Assembly: GCF_016908495.1 (NCBI RefSeq)
Contig: NZ_JAFBDZ010000001.1
Location: forward strand, 620,001-684,000
Direction: 5' to 3'
DNA length: 64,000 nucleotides
From: Rossellomorea pakistanensis
GTDB taxonomy: Bacteria; Bacillota; Bacilli; Bacillales; Bacillaceae_B
A program made the translations under genes and the position numbers. Below the pieces are notes generated by a model that saw only the letters and a list, made by a program, of their open reading frames with translations, had not been told where the DNA came from and did not search any database. Every line of letters starts with the position of its first letter. The first letter of the stretch is position 1. Positions 28,733 through 38,217 of the stretch are shown here, piece after piece.

Positions 28733-29059
28733 TTGCTTAGTGTTATTAAAAGAATATCATTTCTAGTAATAGGAATACTTTTCATTTATATGTCCTTACA
28801 TCGACCGACTGAAGATAAATTTTATCAGTGGTTTCAAGATCAATATCGCGTTTCATGTACGAATTTAACATGTACTTTTCAAGATAATCAAAACCCTTAC
28901 ACCCTGATTGAGACTGGATCCTCAATTAAAGAAGAATATCTTATCTTTAATACCATTGGAAAAACCTTCGAGGGTGAGGATGGTCGTCAAACAAATATTA
29001 AAGTTATCGGGATATTAGGGACATTTTTTACAATAACCGAAGATATGAAAATACCATAA
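28733..29059 (+). CDS. Hypothetical membrane-anchored protein, 108 aa
   Basis: TTG start with GAGG 5 nt upstream. One N-terminal helix (about 5-22) is followed by an external domain with one cysteine pair (SCTNLTC). No family recognised. Confidence 0.6.
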   Translation: MLSVIKRISFLVIGILFIYMSLHRPTEDKFYQWFQDQYRVSCTNLTCTFQDNQNPYTLIETGSSIKEEYLIFNTIGKTFEGEDGRQTNIKVIGILGTFFTITEDMKIP

Positions 29060-29100
29060 AACGCTAGCTAAAATGAAGTATGTCTGTATGTCACAACCTA

Positions 29101-29226
29101 TTAATCTTCCTTTATCAGTCTTTGTCTTCTGTTCTTCTTTTTCTTATAAATCAAAAGAATAATAAGCATAACGAATGTCACTAGACTGACGCTCATAAGA
29201 ACGAAAGGTTCCCAATGATCATACTA
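29101..29226 (-). pseudogene. Frameshifted C-terminal tail of the DedA protein
   Basis: A +1-frame segment continues past the dedA stop: DHWEPFVLMSVSLVTF, then a hydrophobic helix and the basic end KKKKNRRQRL, ending at TAA 29101-29103. This is the last helix and positive tail expected in DedA proteins of about 200 residues. Confidence 0.6.
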
Positions 29227-29701
29227 AATGTACTAGGAAAATATCTGCCATAGTAAAAAAGAGGAAACACCATATAAAAGCAGACGGAAAGGCAAAGACA
29301 GTAAATCTACCAAAGGAAACCCCTGAAGCACCAACAATATAAGGCATAAACAATCGTACACCTGGAATAAAATAGCTAAACGAAATAGAAATCGCCCCAT
29401 AATGATGGAGCCATTCTTGACTCTTATTCAGTAATGCAGAGGATTTCATTTTATTTCGTTTCAGAATAACATTTGTGCCTACCATTCTTCCTACCCTATA
29501 GCCAAAAATACCGGACGTTACAATCCCATTATAAGTTGAGAAGAATGCAATCCAAGGATTGTATTGCCTCCATTCTGTTATTGCACCAGCAAGCGCCGTG
29601 CTTATTTCATTAGGTAGAGGAAAGCCAAGAAAAACTAACCAACTAAAAGCAAACATGGCGAAATACCCCAGATCATTGGTTAACTCTAACAAGATATTCA
29701 T
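29219..29701 (-). CDS. DedA family membrane protein, C-terminus lost by frameshift
   Basis: 160 residues with the DedA/SNARE-associated core: FLGFPLPNEISTALAGAI, GYRVGRMVG, and SYFIPGVRLFMPYIVGASG. DedA proteins are membrane transporters/flippases; some recycle undecaprenyl phosphate or phosphatidylethanolamine. The frame ends FLVHLV just where relatives have a further helix, which is found intact in the next frame (29101-29226). A single indel or sequencing error would explain this. Confidence 0.85.
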   Translation of the reverse strand: MNILLELTNDLGYFAMFAFSWLVFLGFPLPNEISTALAGAITEWRQYNPWIAFFSTYNGIVTSGIFGYRVGRMVGTNVILKRNKMKSSALLNKSQEWLHHYGAISISFSYFIPGVRLFMPYIVGASGVSFGRFTVFAFPSAFIWCFLFFTMADIFLVHLV

Positions 29702-29731
29702 GACGTTCCTCCGTTCAATCCCACCTATCCC

Positions 29732-30517
29732 TTAATCATTGTTCTTTATCCAATAATCGAATGTTGTATACTGACCAAATCCGATTTTTTTCAGTATGGG
29801 TAAGGAGTGGCCAACCCTTGCTTGACAAGTTGCAAGTTTAACACCCTCTTCTTGAGCTTGTGTAAGTCTAGTGGTTACTAACTGCCGATATATACCTTTT
29901 TTACGATAGGAAGGGATAATCCCACTACCGCAAAGATAGAGAATATCGCCATTAAGGCTATAACGATAATTCCCATAGCCAACAGGCTTTTCACCATGAT
30001 ACGCGATCATGTACCCCCCTAATTTGTTTTCTATGTACCTTTTTCTTTGTTGAAATTGAATAGACTTCTCTTCTTTCGGGTAACTCCAAATTTCCGAAGC
30101 AACCTCCACAAGCTGGTTAATTTCGTTATCATTTTTTACTTCTCTTATTGAGAAGTCCCCTTTGAAATCTCCTTTCCAATCTTCCAATTTTAAGGCGAGA
30201 CCTTCGTATTGCTCAACTACTGAAAATCCCCTTTCACGAATAAACGTTTTCACCTCATCTCCAAGTGATTCTGAAATCCATAGGGAGAATGGGTGCTCAT
30301 TGTAAAGGCCATGAATCTTTCCCCAAATGACTCGTATTTCATCTTTTGAATTTGCATAAAGATGTACGACTTTATTATTAAAAGGATTCAAAACTTTGTG
30401 ATTCTTAATCGCAATTAAGTTGTCTTCCATTATATTTTCAATGTAATGGGGTATATCTTCCTTTTTGTAATCCCAATGATGTGAACTAATTGCTTTTACT
30501 ATATCTTTTACTTGCAT
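29732..30517 (-). CDS. GNAT-family acetyltransferase, 261 aa
   Basis: The C-terminal half holds the GNAT fold: YMIAYHGEKPVGYGNYRY, then SGIIPSYRKKGIYRQLV (acetyl-CoA loop RKKGIY) and a KKIGF end. The N-terminal ~120 residues form a second, degenerate acetyltransferase-like half. AGAGGTG precedes the ATG. Substrate unknown. Confidence 0.82.
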   Translation of the reverse strand: MQVKDIVKAISSHHWDYKKEDIPHYIENIMEDNLIAIKNHKVLNPFNNKVVHLYANSKDEIRVIWGKIHGLYNEHPFSLWISESLGDEVKTFIRERGFSVVEQYEGLALKLEDWKGDFKGDFSIREVKNDNEINQLVEVASEIWSYPKEEKSIQFQQRKRYIENKLGGYMIAYHGEKPVGYGNYRYSLNGDILYLCGSGIIPSYRKKGIYRQLVTTRLTQAQEEGVKLATCQARVGHSLPILKKIGFGQYTTFDYWIKNND

Positions 30518-30583
30518 TTATAACACCTCTTAGATAGAATTATATCATTTTCAAAATTATGCGACATCTTATAAGTTAAAAAA

Positions 30584-30648
30584 GGTTAACCTCTCCTAGA
30601 TTCTTTGCAAAATGAATAACGTAAAGAACAAAGGAATGGAGGTCAACC
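30584..30648 (-). terminator. Terminator after the pullulanase gene
   Basis: GGTTAACCTC (30584-30593) pairs with GAGGTCAACC (30639-30648) with T runs on both outer sides. Confidence 0.7.
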
Positions 30649-30655
30649 TCTTTTT

Positions 30656-33553
30656 TTATCTTTTTAAAATAAAAGTACTGTAAGGTTCAACTATTACTTT
30701 ATCTCCTTTAATGATTTCTAATGTTTTAGTTCCAGCATCATTTTCATTTGCAAGAACATGCCATACTGCTTCTGAAGGTAGATTAATTGTTACTCTTTCC
30801 TTATTTGCGTTATGAATGACGACCATTTCTTTTCCTTTATCATGATGCGCTTTTAAATTCAAAGAATAAACTACTACTCCTTCAGATGAATGAAGGAAAT
30901 TCAAAGTCGATTCAATTTGTTTCTTGGTTGTTAATCGAAAGGATTGATATTTCTTCCGGATGTCAATAAGCCCTTTCACATACTGAACCTCATCATTGTA
31001 TTCATAGCGACGCTGCCAATCTAATTGATTTATTGCGTCTGGTGATTGATAGCTGTTATGATCCCCATCTTTTGTTCTCATGAACTCTTGACCTGCATGG
31101 AGAAATGGAACCCCTTGAGAAGTTAATATGATAGATGTAGCGAGCTTGTGCATTTGCTTACGGTCTTTCAGTGAAGCTTCTGGATTTGTTAACTCAAGCT
31201 TATCCCATAATGTAAGATTATCATGTGCTTCAACATAGGTTATGACTTGCTCAGGATCTTGATAAGTTGCTATCTCATCTGAATAATTCATCCCTGCTGC
31301 AATACCTTTTTGAATGGTTTCTCCCATTCCAGCTTTACCGTTGACAAAGCCTTTATCTTGATCGTTAAAAACGCTACCTTTAAGGCCGTCACGAAGATTG
31401 TCATTAAAATGAGCAATACCTTTCATGTCTTCAGCATTTTTTTGATTTGCTTTCATTTCTGAATTTAATGGAGTATTTAGATCCCATCCTTCTCCTAAAA
31501 CAATAATGGAAGGGTCAATTTGATTCAGTTCTTCCCTTACCATATTCATTGTTTGTGTATCATGAATTCCCATTAAATCAAAACGATAGCCATCGATATG
31601 GTATTCTTTAGTCCAAAATTTGATCGAATCTATAATAAATTTTTGAACCATTTTACGTTCAGAAGCTGTATCATTCCCTACGCCTGTTCCATTGGCTAAA
31701 GAACCATCCTCATTGTAACGGAAGTAATAGCCAGGCACTAATTTATGAAAACTGTGTTCATTAACACTATAAACATGATTATATACTACATCCATGACCA
31801 TTCTTAGGTTTTGATCATGAAGAGCTTGTATCATCGTTTTTAATTCAGTAATTCTCGTCTTAGGATTATATGGATCTGTTGAATAAGAACCCTCTGGTAC
31901 ATTATAGTTCTTTGGATCATAGCCCCAATTGAATTGTGGCTCATCTAACATTGTTTCATCTACAGTGCGATAATCATAGATTGGTAGGAACTGGACATGA
32001 GTAACACCTAGATCTTTCATATAGCTTAAGCCGGTGTTTACTTCATTTGGGCCCTTTGTATTTTTCTCAGCTACACCTAAAAACTTCCCTTTGTGTTTAA
32101 TCCCACTCTCCGGGTGAATAGAGAGGTCACGGGTGTGAAGCTCGTAGATAATACTATCTTCAGGATTTTCCAGCTTTGGCTTGCGATTATTCCATTGTTT
32201 AGGGTCAGTACTGTCCAAATCTACTACAACTCCACGATCGCCATTTACAGTTACAGCTCGAACATACGGATCAACTGCTTCAGTCCAATCATCTCCGATT
32301 TTCACTTTATACGTATAAATTTGGCCGTCTTGATTTCCTGTTAGTGTATGGGTCCAGGTCCCATTTTCTCCTTTGGCCATTTCAATCTCTTCTCCCAATT
32401 CTTCTTCCCAAGAATCATAGAGTACTAGTTTTGCTTCTTGAGCCGTTGGTGCCCAAACACGAAAATTAGTTTTCTTTTCTGTGTATTCATTTCCTAATTT
32501 ACCATCATAATAAAACATTTCATCAAACTCTTTTGATCTGACTACCTTCCCCATCTTCAAACTACTTTCTCCAAATGGAGGGAAAGTAATTGTATAATTG
32601 CTCGCGAGTTCCATCTTTGATTCAGTTTTTATTAATATTTTGTTAGTGGAGTCAGCTGTCCCCGTTAAAGGTATGATCTCTTTAATCTCCCCACCTTTCA
32701 ATTCTATATCTTGGAAGGCATCCTCTATTGAAAAAGGTACATTTGTTTCTAGAGTAATTTCATCAAATGCATCTATTTTTGCATTTATTATTTTAGGTGT
32801 ACGCTCGATAAACTCAGGGTCAACGTAGATCCTTTCTTGTCCTTGTGCAATCCAAACTTCTGCCTCCCCTTCTTCGTTAAAGTTCATAATAAACCTATCA
32901 TTAAATTCTTTTTCTGCCCAATCATTTCCATTCACACTTTTCCTTAAAATAAATCCTAGTTTTTGAATTCCATCAGGATCTGAAAGTGTAAATTCTGCTA
33001 CTTTTCCGAATTCATCTACTCCTGTGAAATTGACCCTTCTTCCTTCTTTCCCAGGATTCCATATCCAAAGGTTCCAATCTTCATATTTCTCATCATTACG
33101 GTAATAGTGAAGCTTTACTTTAACATTCTGAAATGAAGGAAAATCTCGATATTCACCATCCGGAGGTGATGGGTATGTACTCTCATCATTTGATTTGACC
33201 CAAACTTCTCCTATCCCAGAAGTAGTATCGATCCAGCGATCGCCTCCATCCTTCTCCCATGAGTCTGTTCTTACAATAAAGCCAACTTTTTTATGAACAC
33301 CTGGAATTTCAACTTCTGCAATTTGACCAAACTTGTCAGTTCCAGTAAATTCATAAACCTTTCCTTCACCTCCTTCAGGCCATACCCAAAGGTTCCAACC
33401 CTTTGTGTTTTCTTCTGAAGGCTGATAATGGATGATGACCTTTGTAGAACCATTCTTCGATAATGCAATCGATTGCATATTTGGCTGCAAAAATAGCGGC
33501 AATAATAGAATAATAGCTAATAACATTCTTAACAACTTTCGTTTATGATGCAT
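30656..33553 (-). CDS. pulA: Secreted type I pullulanase
   Basis: 965 residues. Signal peptide (about 1-32), two starch-binding CBM41 modules (about 36-130 and 145-245, both with a WNLWxW motif), an Ig-like spacer, CBM48 (about 350-440) and the GH13 catalytic domain: YNWGYDPKNY (pullulanase signature), MDVVYNH, GYRFDLMGIH (nucleophile Asp), GEGWDL (acid Glu) and YVEAHDN. Hydrolyses alpha-1,6 links in pullulan and starch outside the cell. A strong cre site lies 52 bp upstream, so glucose repression by CcpA is expected. Monocistronic. Confidence 0.94.
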   Translation of the reverse strand: MHHKRKLLRMLLAIILLLPLFLQPNMQSIALSKNGSTKVIIHYQPSEENTKGWNLWVWPEGGEGKVYEFTGTDKFGQIAEVEIPGVHKKVGFIVRTDSWEKDGGDRWIDTTSGIGEVWVKSNDESTYPSPPDGEYRDFPSFQNVKVKLHYYRNDEKYEDWNLWIWNPGKEGRRVNFTGVDEFGKVAEFTLSDPDGIQKLGFILRKSVNGNDWAEKEFNDRFIMNFNEEGEAEVWIAQGQERIYVDPEFIERTPKIINAKIDAFDEITLETNVPFSIEDAFQDIELKGGEIKEIIPLTGTADSTNKILIKTESKMELASNYTITFPPFGESSLKMGKVVRSKEFDEMFYYDGKLGNEYTEKKTNFRVWAPTAQEAKLVLYDSWEEELGEEIEMAKGENGTWTHTLTGNQDGQIYTYKVKIGDDWTEAVDPYVRAVTVNGDRGVVVDLDSTDPKQWNNRKPKLENPEDSIIYELHTRDLSIHPESGIKHKGKFLGVAEKNTKGPNEVNTGLSYMKDLGVTHVQFLPIYDYRTVDETMLDEPQFNWGYDPKNYNVPEGSYSTDPYNPKTRITELKTMIQALHDQNLRMVMDVVYNHVYSVNEHSFHKLVPGYYFRYNEDGSLANGTGVGNDTASERKMVQKFIIDSIKFWTKEYHIDGYRFDLMGIHDTQTMNMVREELNQIDPSIIVLGEGWDLNTPLNSEMKANQKNAEDMKGIAHFNDNLRDGLKGSVFNDQDKGFVNGKAGMGETIQKGIAAGMNYSDEIATYQDPEQVITYVEAHDNLTLWDKLELTNPEASLKDRKQMHKLATSIILTSQGVPFLHAGQEFMRTKDGDHNSYQSPDAINQLDWQRRYEYNDEVQYVKGLIDIRKKYQSFRLTTKKQIESTLNFLHSSEGVVVYSLNLKAHHDKGKEMVVIHNANKERVTINLPSEAVWHVLANENDAGTKTLEIIKGDKVIVEPYSTFILKR

Positions 33554-33604
33554 TTTCTCACCTCATTTTACTTATTTGCTTTCAATATTACTTTACTAAA
33601 ATAA

Positions 33605-33618
33605 TGAAACCGTTTGCG
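33605..33618. promoter_or_regulatory. cre (CcpA) site upstream of pulA
   Basis: TGAAACCGTTTGCG matches the cre consensus at 13 of 14 positions and lies 52-65 bp before the pulA start. Confidence 0.65.
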
Positions 33619-33720
33619 TTATACTTTTATCCTAATTTTCAAATTATTCCTAGTAGTATTTTCACAAAAAAAGGCAAAGCATCATTCAAGAAGAAAAATA
33701 CTTTGAACTTTAAGTAGAAA

Positions 33721-34602
33721 CTATTTTTTTAGTAGATTGCTTACTTCTTCATATGTAAACCCTAGATCAACCAATTGTTTTTTTAAGGATTGATGATAAC
33801 CTGAACTAACATAGGGATGTGCTCCCCTTAGAATTTCACGAGCATAATGGGCAGGTGGTTTCGTTTCTTTTTGTTTATCTTTAACAATAAAAGTTAAGAC
33901 ATCTTTATAAACAGTGTTATCCACTTCTACATTAATGAGTGCAGCACGGTACCAACCAGGCAATACCCCTTCCCTTTGAAACAAATATTCTACTGCATCA
34001 TATGGAAGACGATACACGACTCCTTCTGTTGTGCCTCCATCTTCTACAATATCCCCTCTCCCTCCATCATGGACAACAAATTGATATTTCATTGAATATC
34101 CATGTAGGGTCCCTTTTCCAAGAGGAGATTGGAAATGCTGATCGACCCCAGCTAACTGAAATCTCTCAAGATCCATACAAGAACCGTATGCAAAATATAA
34201 CGATTCTAATGGTTTTGTCTTTATATAATTATGTACTTTCCAATCACCACTAGGGATTTTTTCTTGAAATAGAGTTGATTGTTGACCTGTATAATAAAGA
34301 CTTCTAATTATCCCTTGGTCTGTTTGGATATCCATTTCATACCTTTTATATAGATTATCATTACGTTCTTCTTTATACTCCTCAAGCTCATCTACACGGG
34401 ATAATATTGAAGGAGATACACGATAAATCTCACCATACACCCTTTCGGTCCCCTCTTTTAATGCTGGATAACCATTATGTGTATCGTAAAGTTCGCCATT
34501 TATCCAAGCTTGTTCGCATACTAATTTTGAGTTCCCTAGCCAATGGTGATTTCTTTCGTTCCTTCTTAATGTACCATATACAAATAATAAAACATCATTC
34601 AA
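33721..34602 (-). CDS. ykqA: YkqA-like two-domain gamma-glutamylcyclotransferase protein
   Basis: TTG start at 34602 chosen because GAGG lies 8 nt upstream. Two related domains each begin with the family fingerprint: LLFVYGTLRRNE (about 5-16) and LYFAYGSCMDLERF (about 140-153). The second domain has the RGDIVEDGG and GVVYRLP segments of gamma-glutamylcyclotransferase folds. Likely acts on gamma-glutamyl peptides, but the substrate is unproven. Confidence 0.85.
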   Translation of the reverse strand: MNDVLLFVYGTLRRNERNHHWLGNSKLVCEQAWINGELYDTHNGYPALKEGTERVYGEIYRVSPSILSRVDELEEYKEERNDNLYKRYEMDIQTDQGIIRSLYYTGQQSTLFQEKIPSGDWKVHNYIKTKPLESLYFAYGSCMDLERFQLAGVDQHFQSPLGKGTLHGYSMKYQFVVHDGGRGDIVEDGGTTEGVVYRLPYDAVEYLFQREGVLPGWYRAALINVEVDNTVYKDVLTFIVKDKQKETKPPAHYAREILRGAHPYVSSGYHQSLKKQLVDLGFTYEEVSNLLKK

Positions 34603-34778
34603 CTTAAACACCTCAGGTAATAGAATACTAACAATATAACATAGTTAAGCAGCATCAAATAGTCTATTAAGAATGAATTTAGTCGTTCGTTTTATAATTA
34701 TCCGAAAGCTCAATGATCTATTAAAAAAGGCGGACCCTCTGAAAGGTCACACCCGCTACCTCAATTATATTCCTCATT

Positions 34779-36422
34779 TTATATTTTTTGAGAAATTAAT
34801 TCCTGTGTTTTTTCTCTAAGCTTAAACTTTTGAATCTTTCCAGAGGCAGTCATTGGATAGCTATCCGTAAATTCTATATATCTTGGGATTTTATGTCTAG
34901 AGATTTTCCCTTTACAATAATCGCGTATTTCTTCTGTTGATAAGCTTTGACCCTCTTTTAATATGATCCATGCCACAACTTCTTCACCAAATACTTCATC
35001 AGGAACGCCTAAGACTTGAACATCTAAAATCTTCGGATGCGAATACAAAAATTCTTCAATTTCTCTTGGATAGATATTCTCACCACCTCTGATAATCATA
35101 TCTTTTAGACGACCAGTTATCCGACAATACCCATTTGAATCCATAACAGCTAAATCACCAGTATGTAGCCACCCATCTGAGTCAATGCTAAAATTTGTCG
35201 CTTCATCATTTTTGTAATAGCCTTTCATGACATGATAACCCCTTGTACACAGTTCTCCCTGCTCACCAAATGGCACTTCATCTGTTGTCCCTGGAGTTAC
35301 AATTTTCACTTCGACACTTGGAAGTGCCCTTCCCACCGTTTCTACTCTCAATTCAATTGGATCGTGAGTCCTTGTCTGGGTAATGACAGGGGATGATTCT
35401 GTTTGTCCATAGGCGATTGTAATTTCGTCAGCACCCATTTTTTCGATTACATCCTTCATTACTTCAATTGGGCAATTGCTCCCAGCCATGACCCCTGTCC
35501 GTAAATGTGATAAATCAAATGTAGAGAATTTAGGATGGTTTAATTCAGCTATGAACATAGTAGGAACACCATGTAAAGCAGTACATTTCTCATCCTGAAC
35601 AGTTTGTAAAACCTCTAAAGGACTAAATTCTTGAATAGGCACCATAGTTGCCCCTACAGACACACAAGCCAGTGTTCCAATCACACATCCAAAGCAATGG
35701 AAAAAAGGAACAGGAATACAAAGGCGATCTTTGTTTGTTAAACGCATACAATTTGCGATATTATAGGCATTGTTTACAATATTACTATGCGAAAGCATAA
35801 CCCCTTTTGGAAAACCAGTGGTTCCAGAGGTATATTGCATATTTATTGCATCATCTGGTTCTAGACTATTTAATCTTTCATTAAGCAGATGATCTGTAAT
35901 ATCATCAGACATTTTAAGTATATCATCCCACGAAAACGTTCCTGGAAATTTTTTATCTCCTAAAACTATAACATTCTTTAAGTATGGCAGACGACTACTC
36001 TTTAACTTTCCTGGTTTACTGTTCTTGAGCTCTGGGCAAATTTCATATAGCATCTCAATATAAGATGCATCTCTATAGCTTTCCATTAAAATAATCGTAG
36101 TAGAATCTGATTGTTTTAAAAGGTATTCAAGTTCTGCAGCACGATAATTCGTATTAACTGTTACTAAAACCGCTCCCATTTTCCCTGTTGCAAATTGGCT
36201 TGCAAGCCATTCTGGGGTATTTGTTGCCCAAATGGCGATATGATCACCTTTTTTCAATCCTAATGCCATAAGACCCTTTGCAACTTTTCGGCAGTGCTGG
36301 TTTAGTTCATCATATGTCCAGCGCAGGCCACGATCCGCATAGACAACAGCTTCTCTCTCTCCTTGTTCTGTTGCTCTTTCTTCCAATAAAGTTCCAACAG
36401 TTACATCCAATAGATTTGACAA
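34779..36422 (-). CDS. Acyl-CoA synthetase (AMP-binding), YngI-like
   Basis: 547 residues from TTG at 36422, where AAGGGGG lies 8 nt upstream; the longer frame has no site. P-loop MQYTSGTTGFPKGVMLSH, YGQTESSP, GWLHTGDLAVMD, GRLKDMIIRGGENIYP and the catalytic lysine in TASGKIQKFKLRE are all intact. Activates medium- to long-chain or branched acids as CoA thioesters. It stands alone rather than in the usual yngGHIJ cluster. Confidence 0.92.
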   Translation of the reverse strand: MSNLLDVTVGTLLEERATEQGEREAVVYADRGLRWTYDELNQHCRKVAKGLMALGLKKGDHIAIWATNTPEWLASQFATGKMGAVLVTVNTNYRAAELEYLLKQSDSTTIILMESYRDASYIEMLYEICPELKNSKPGKLKSSRLPYLKNVIVLGDKKFPGTFSWDDILKMSDDITDHLLNERLNSLEPDDAINMQYTSGTTGFPKGVMLSHSNIVNNAYNIANCMRLTNKDRLCIPVPFFHCFGCVIGTLACVSVGATMVPIQEFSPLEVLQTVQDEKCTALHGVPTMFIAELNHPKFSTFDLSHLRTGVMAGSNCPIEVMKDVIEKMGADEITIAYGQTESSPVITQTRTHDPIELRVETVGRALPSVEVKIVTPGTTDEVPFGEQGELCTRGYHVMKGYYKNDEATNFSIDSDGWLHTGDLAVMDSNGYCRITGRLKDMIIRGGENIYPREIEEFLYSHPKILDVQVLGVPDEVFGEEVVAWIILKEGQSLSTEEIRDYCKGKISRHKIPRYIEFTDSYPMTASGKIQKFKLREKTQELISQKI

Positions 36423-36598
36423 CCTAAAATCCCCCTTGTTCAACAACACATTTGTATGAAACTGGTTATCTAGATGTTCATATCTCGGTTGTTACCATCC
36501 CTCCTCTCTATATTATCACAATTTTTGTAATATTCAAATACAACAAGTGGATCACCAATATACTAGCTTTCTAATGAATAAAGTTTTTAGTACAATAA

Positions 36599-37396
36599 TT
36601 GGGAAGAAAGGTAGTGGTTAGAATCGAAAAACTTTTGAAAATGGCGGAAAAACAGGCTGATATATATAAGGAAAATAAGAAAATGGCCGCAATTATGATT
36701 GCGGGCTCTGTGTCAAGGGGTAGCTCAGACGAACACTCAGATATAGAATTACATATTTTTTGGAATGAACCAATATCGGATGTCGATCGACTAAGAATGA
36801 TTAATAGGTGTAAAGGTGAGGTCATAGACTTTCACCCGTACGAAGAAGAAGAATGGTCTGAATCATACAAGGTTGGAGAAGTAAAATTTGAGATTAGTCA
36901 TTTTCTTGTATCGACAATAGAAAATTGGTGTCATGAGATACTACATCACAATGATCATAATGAGGATAAACAATGTATTATTTCCTCAGTAGTCGACGGC
37001 ATCCCAATCTATGGAAGAGAAATAATAGGTACTTGGAAAAACACTCTAAAGAAATTCCCTGATGAATTAAAGAAAAAAATCATTACAGAAAACTTTACTT
37101 TTTCTGGTCGATGGAATCATCGGTATGCATTATTAGAAAGAGAAGACTTTTTAGTACTCTATGATTCCGTTATAGAGGTTGAAAAAAAACTTATGCGAAT
37201 ATTATTTGCATTAAATGGTATGTACGTACAGAATCCAAAATTTAAATGGTTGAGAAAATCTCTAAATCAAATGGAGATCAAACCACAAGATTGCTACGAG
37301 CGTTTTACTTATGTTTTAAAGAATGCTTATCAAGAACAAGGACTAAGAGAGCTAGACAATCTGATAACTGAAGTGAAGTCTTTGACAAATCAATAA
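36599..37396 (+). CDS. Nucleotidyltransferase-domain protein
   Basis: 265 residues. GSVSRGSSDEHSDIELHIF (about 37-55) is an MNT-type nucleotidyltransferase motif with the third acidic residue in FEISHFL. The C-terminal half is helical, like DUF4037-type enzymes. The start is uncertain: the first TTG has no ribosome site, and AAAGG lies too near a GTG at 36614. Confidence 0.75.
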   Translation: MGRKVVVRIEKLLKMAEKQADIYKENKKMAAIMIAGSVSRGSSDEHSDIELHIFWNEPISDVDRLRMINRCKGEVIDFHPYEEEEWSESYKVGEVKFEISHFLVSTIENWCHEILHHNDHNEDKQCIISSVVDGIPIYGREIIGTWKNTLKKFPDELKKKIITENFTFSGRWNHRYALLEREDFLVLYDSVIEVEKKLMRILFALNGMYVQNPKFKWLRKSLNQMEIKPQDCYERFTYVLKNAYQEQGLRELDNLITEVKSLTNQ

Positions 37397-37605
37397 AAAC
37401 GGGGAAATTCGGACAAATTTTATTATAATGATTCATAAATCTGAACCTATATCGTTTTAAAGATTCTGTCCGTCAATCTTACAATGACCTATTGTCAGGA
37501 AACACATTTCCTCTTCATTCTACAAAAAATAACAAAATTCCTACTTTTGTAGGAATTAAAATTTCCCCCTTTTCATTTTTAAGATATGGTTGTAGAATAA
37601 ATAGA

Positions 37606-37627
37606 AAATATAGAAAATTCTATATTT
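37606..37627. promoter_or_regulatory. Inverted repeat upstream of sda
   Basis: AAATATAGAA/TTCTATATTT, perfect 10-bp arms 2 nt apart, ending 10 bp before the sda ribosome site. Possible operator overlapping a -10 region. Confidence 0.5.
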
Positions 37628-37650
37628 AAATATTTCCTAGGAGGTATGTC

Positions 37651-37785
37651 ATGAAAATAATGAGTAATGAACAGTTGGTGGCAGCCTATCGAGACGCAGA
37701 AAAACACGGTAAAGATCGTGACTGGATTCATATGTTGAAGAAAGAAATTCGTAGTCGAGGGTTGAAACCTTTTAGGAAAGCATAA
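37651..37785 (+). CDS. sda: Sda-like sporulation histidine kinase inhibitor
   Basis: 44 residues, MKIMSNEQLVAAYRDAEKHG and then KDRDWIHMLKKEIRSRGL. The helical-hairpin pattern LS-x-LxxxYxxAxxxxxxRDxIxxLxxEIxxRxL matches B. subtilis Sda, which blocks KinA/KinB autophosphorylation when replication is disturbed. AGGAGG lies before the ATG. No DnaA boxes, which drive sda in B. subtilis, were recognised upstream; an inverted repeat is present instead. Confidence 0.85.
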   Translation: MKIMSNEQLVAAYRDAEKHGKDRDWIHMLKKEIRSRGLKPFRKA

Positions 37786-37828
37786 TGACTTAATGTAAAA
37801 AAATGATATAAGTTCCCTTTTGAAAGTA

Positions 37829-37879
37829 TGGCGAGAATGTCTCTTGATTAACTAACACGTTAGGAGACATCCTCGTCCT
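37829..37879. terminator. Hairpin between sda and the small minus-strand ORF
   Basis: GCGAGAATGTCTC and GGAGACATCCTCGTC arms (one bulge) between convergent genes; T run on the plus strand. Confidence 0.7.
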
Positions 37880-37881
37880 TT

Positions 37882-37998
37882 TTACATTCTCACTTTATAA
37901 TGGTTTTTGATTTTCTCCAACTCATCCTGATTTAGGATTCCCATTTGATGAAATATATAAGAATATTGAACGATTTTTTTCCAGCTCCGTTTCGTCAT
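37882..37998 (-). CDS. Small basic protein, 38 aa
   Basis: MTKRSWKKIVQYSYIFHQMG then ILNQDELEKIKNHY; AAAGGAG lies 7-8 nt before the ATG. A short two-helix protein of unknown role, convergent with sda. Not recognised. Confidence 0.55.
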   Translation of the reverse strand: MTKRSWKKIVQYSYIFHQMGILNQDELEKIKNHYKVRM

Positions 37999-38078
37999 AA
38001 GACCACTCCTTTACTTCCACTATATTCAAAACTTGTTCAAATGTTTCCTTAGCGCAATAATTTGTCGTATCAAAAAAA

Positions 38079-38163
38079 GAGGTGACCATTAACAAAGTCC
38101 ATCAAGCTAGCTTAAGCGCAGTAAAAGATAGCTTGATAATTGAACTTTTGTATTGATCACCTT
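38079..38163 (-). terminator. Long hairpin terminator after odhB
   Basis: Outer arms AAGAGGTGACC / GGTGATC and an inner 10-bp stem ATCAAGCTA/TAGCTTGAT, followed on the minus strand by seven T. Confidence 0.8.
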
Positions 38164-38217
38164 GAAGTCAAATATTCATAATAGGATTTATAACACGAGC
38201 AAATATACCTCTAGATT

